A stretch of 13,103 nucleotides of DNA from Methanomassiliicoccus sp. UBA386 (GTDB lineage: Archaea; Thermoplasmatota; Thermoplasmata; Methanomassiliicoccales; Methanomassiliicoccaceae), in NCBI GenBank assembly GCA_002498285.1, contig DAGU01000001.1, positions 36,797 through 49,899 on the forward strand. Direction: 5' to 3'. Positions 12,783 to 13,103 of the stretch are shown here, piece by piece; within the stretch, counting starts at the first letter, position 1; every line of letters starts with the position of its first letter. The notes under the pieces were generated by a model that was given only the letters and a program-made list of their open reading frames with translations, ran no database searches and was not told the origin of the DNA. Position numbers and translations under genes: made by a program.

Positions 12783-13103
12783 TCACAGCCTCCACCCGGC
12801 GGTGGGATGGAGCGCAGCTGGGGTCCCGTCGGCGCTTTTCCATCAACCCCTGAACGATATTGAATCGCTCGGGCGTGACCATGGCCGTGTGTCCCAGGCT
12901 GAAAACGATGTCATCCCAGACCACGTAACCGGCGTAAAGCGGGTTCCGCAGAATCCTGCTGACTGTCTGCTTCATCCACACCTTGCCCTTCTTGGTGGGC
13001 GTCCCCCTTTCGTTGAGGATCTGCGCGATCTCTGACAGTGAACGACCGCACATGTACGCGCGGTAGATGTACCCGACGACCTCGGCCTCGGCCTCCCTGG
13101 CGA
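12775..13103 (-). CDS. Second serine recombinase, C-terminal part (runs off right edge)
   Basis: The last 108 residues of a recombinase whose catalytic domain lies beyond the window. It reads VVGYIYRAYMCGRSLSEIAQ, then ILRNPLYAGYVVWDD and a tail ending RRVEAVNV. Alignment by eye with the downstream gene shows the same order: LNERG, then the ILxNPxYAGY block, then an F-N-(I/A) motif and RxRDP. This one also lacks a zinc ribbon. It stops at TAG (12775-12777), the only amber stop among the well supported genes here, overlapping the next start in ATGTCTAG. The two genes are therefore diverged tandem paralogues. Confidence 0.85.
   Translation of the reverse strand, partial: AREAEAEVVGYIYRAYMCGRSLSEIAQILNERGTPTKKGKVWMKQTVSRILRNPLYAGYVVWDDIVFSLGHTAMVTPERFNIVQGLMEKRRRDPSCAPSHRRVEAVNV

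Noticed and set aside
1..13103. CRISPR arrays, tRNA, rRNA
   Set aside because: No spaced direct repeats of CRISPR size and no tRNA T-loop consensus with matching cloverleaf were found by eye on either strand.

Overview
The window looks like archaeal DNA, most likely a moderately GC-rich Thermoplasmata-type methanogen such as a Methanomassiliicoccales member. This is inferred from several things: TATA-like boxes about 25-30 bp upstream of many starts (leaderless initiation), frequent AGG and ATA codons, a short archaeal VapB/DUF7557-like protein, a soluble PAS histidine kinase of archaeal style, and a GPR1/FUN34/YaaH-like membrane protein. No rRNA, tRNA or other decisive marker is present, so the assignment is only moderately certain.

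Left part (1-5800) reads as ordinary chromosome. It holds a 5' part of a phenylacetate-CoA ligase family gene (minus, running off the left edge), a divergent SnoaL-like protein, a small cytochrome-b5-like heme-binding protein, an orphan cytosolic PAS-PAS histidine kinase, a convergent 510-residue protein with ACT-like repeats joined to a metallo-beta-lactamase domain, and a CrcB/Fluc fluoride channel whose upstream region carries several short palindromes.

Middle part (5800-10225) is an accessory, decaying region. It has low gene density, AT-rich tracts, two overlapping weak genes on the minus strand, an orphan antitoxin-like gene, an N-terminal fragment of an IS1634-like transposase preceded by hairpins, and an intact Mrr-like nuclease with a C-terminal cysteine-rich zinc-binding region. 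It also has a broken small membrane-protein gene (one frameshift and two in-frame TAG codons).

Right part (10226-13103), all on the minus strand, holds a six-helix GPR1/FUN34/YaaH-like protein, a monofunctional proline dehydrogenase with its own promoter, and two serine recombinases overlapping by 8 bp (the upstream one cut by the window edge). The recombinases, the transposase fragment, the nuclease and the pseudogenes together suggest a region shaped by integration and loss.

The most interesting points are the in-frame TAG codons in two otherwise open frames (decay or pyrrolysine decoding), the coupled pair of short serine recombinases, the nuclease/zinc-region fusion, and the ACT-MBL protein whose metal motif is HADADH instead of HxHxDH. 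I found no convincing multi-gene novel system.
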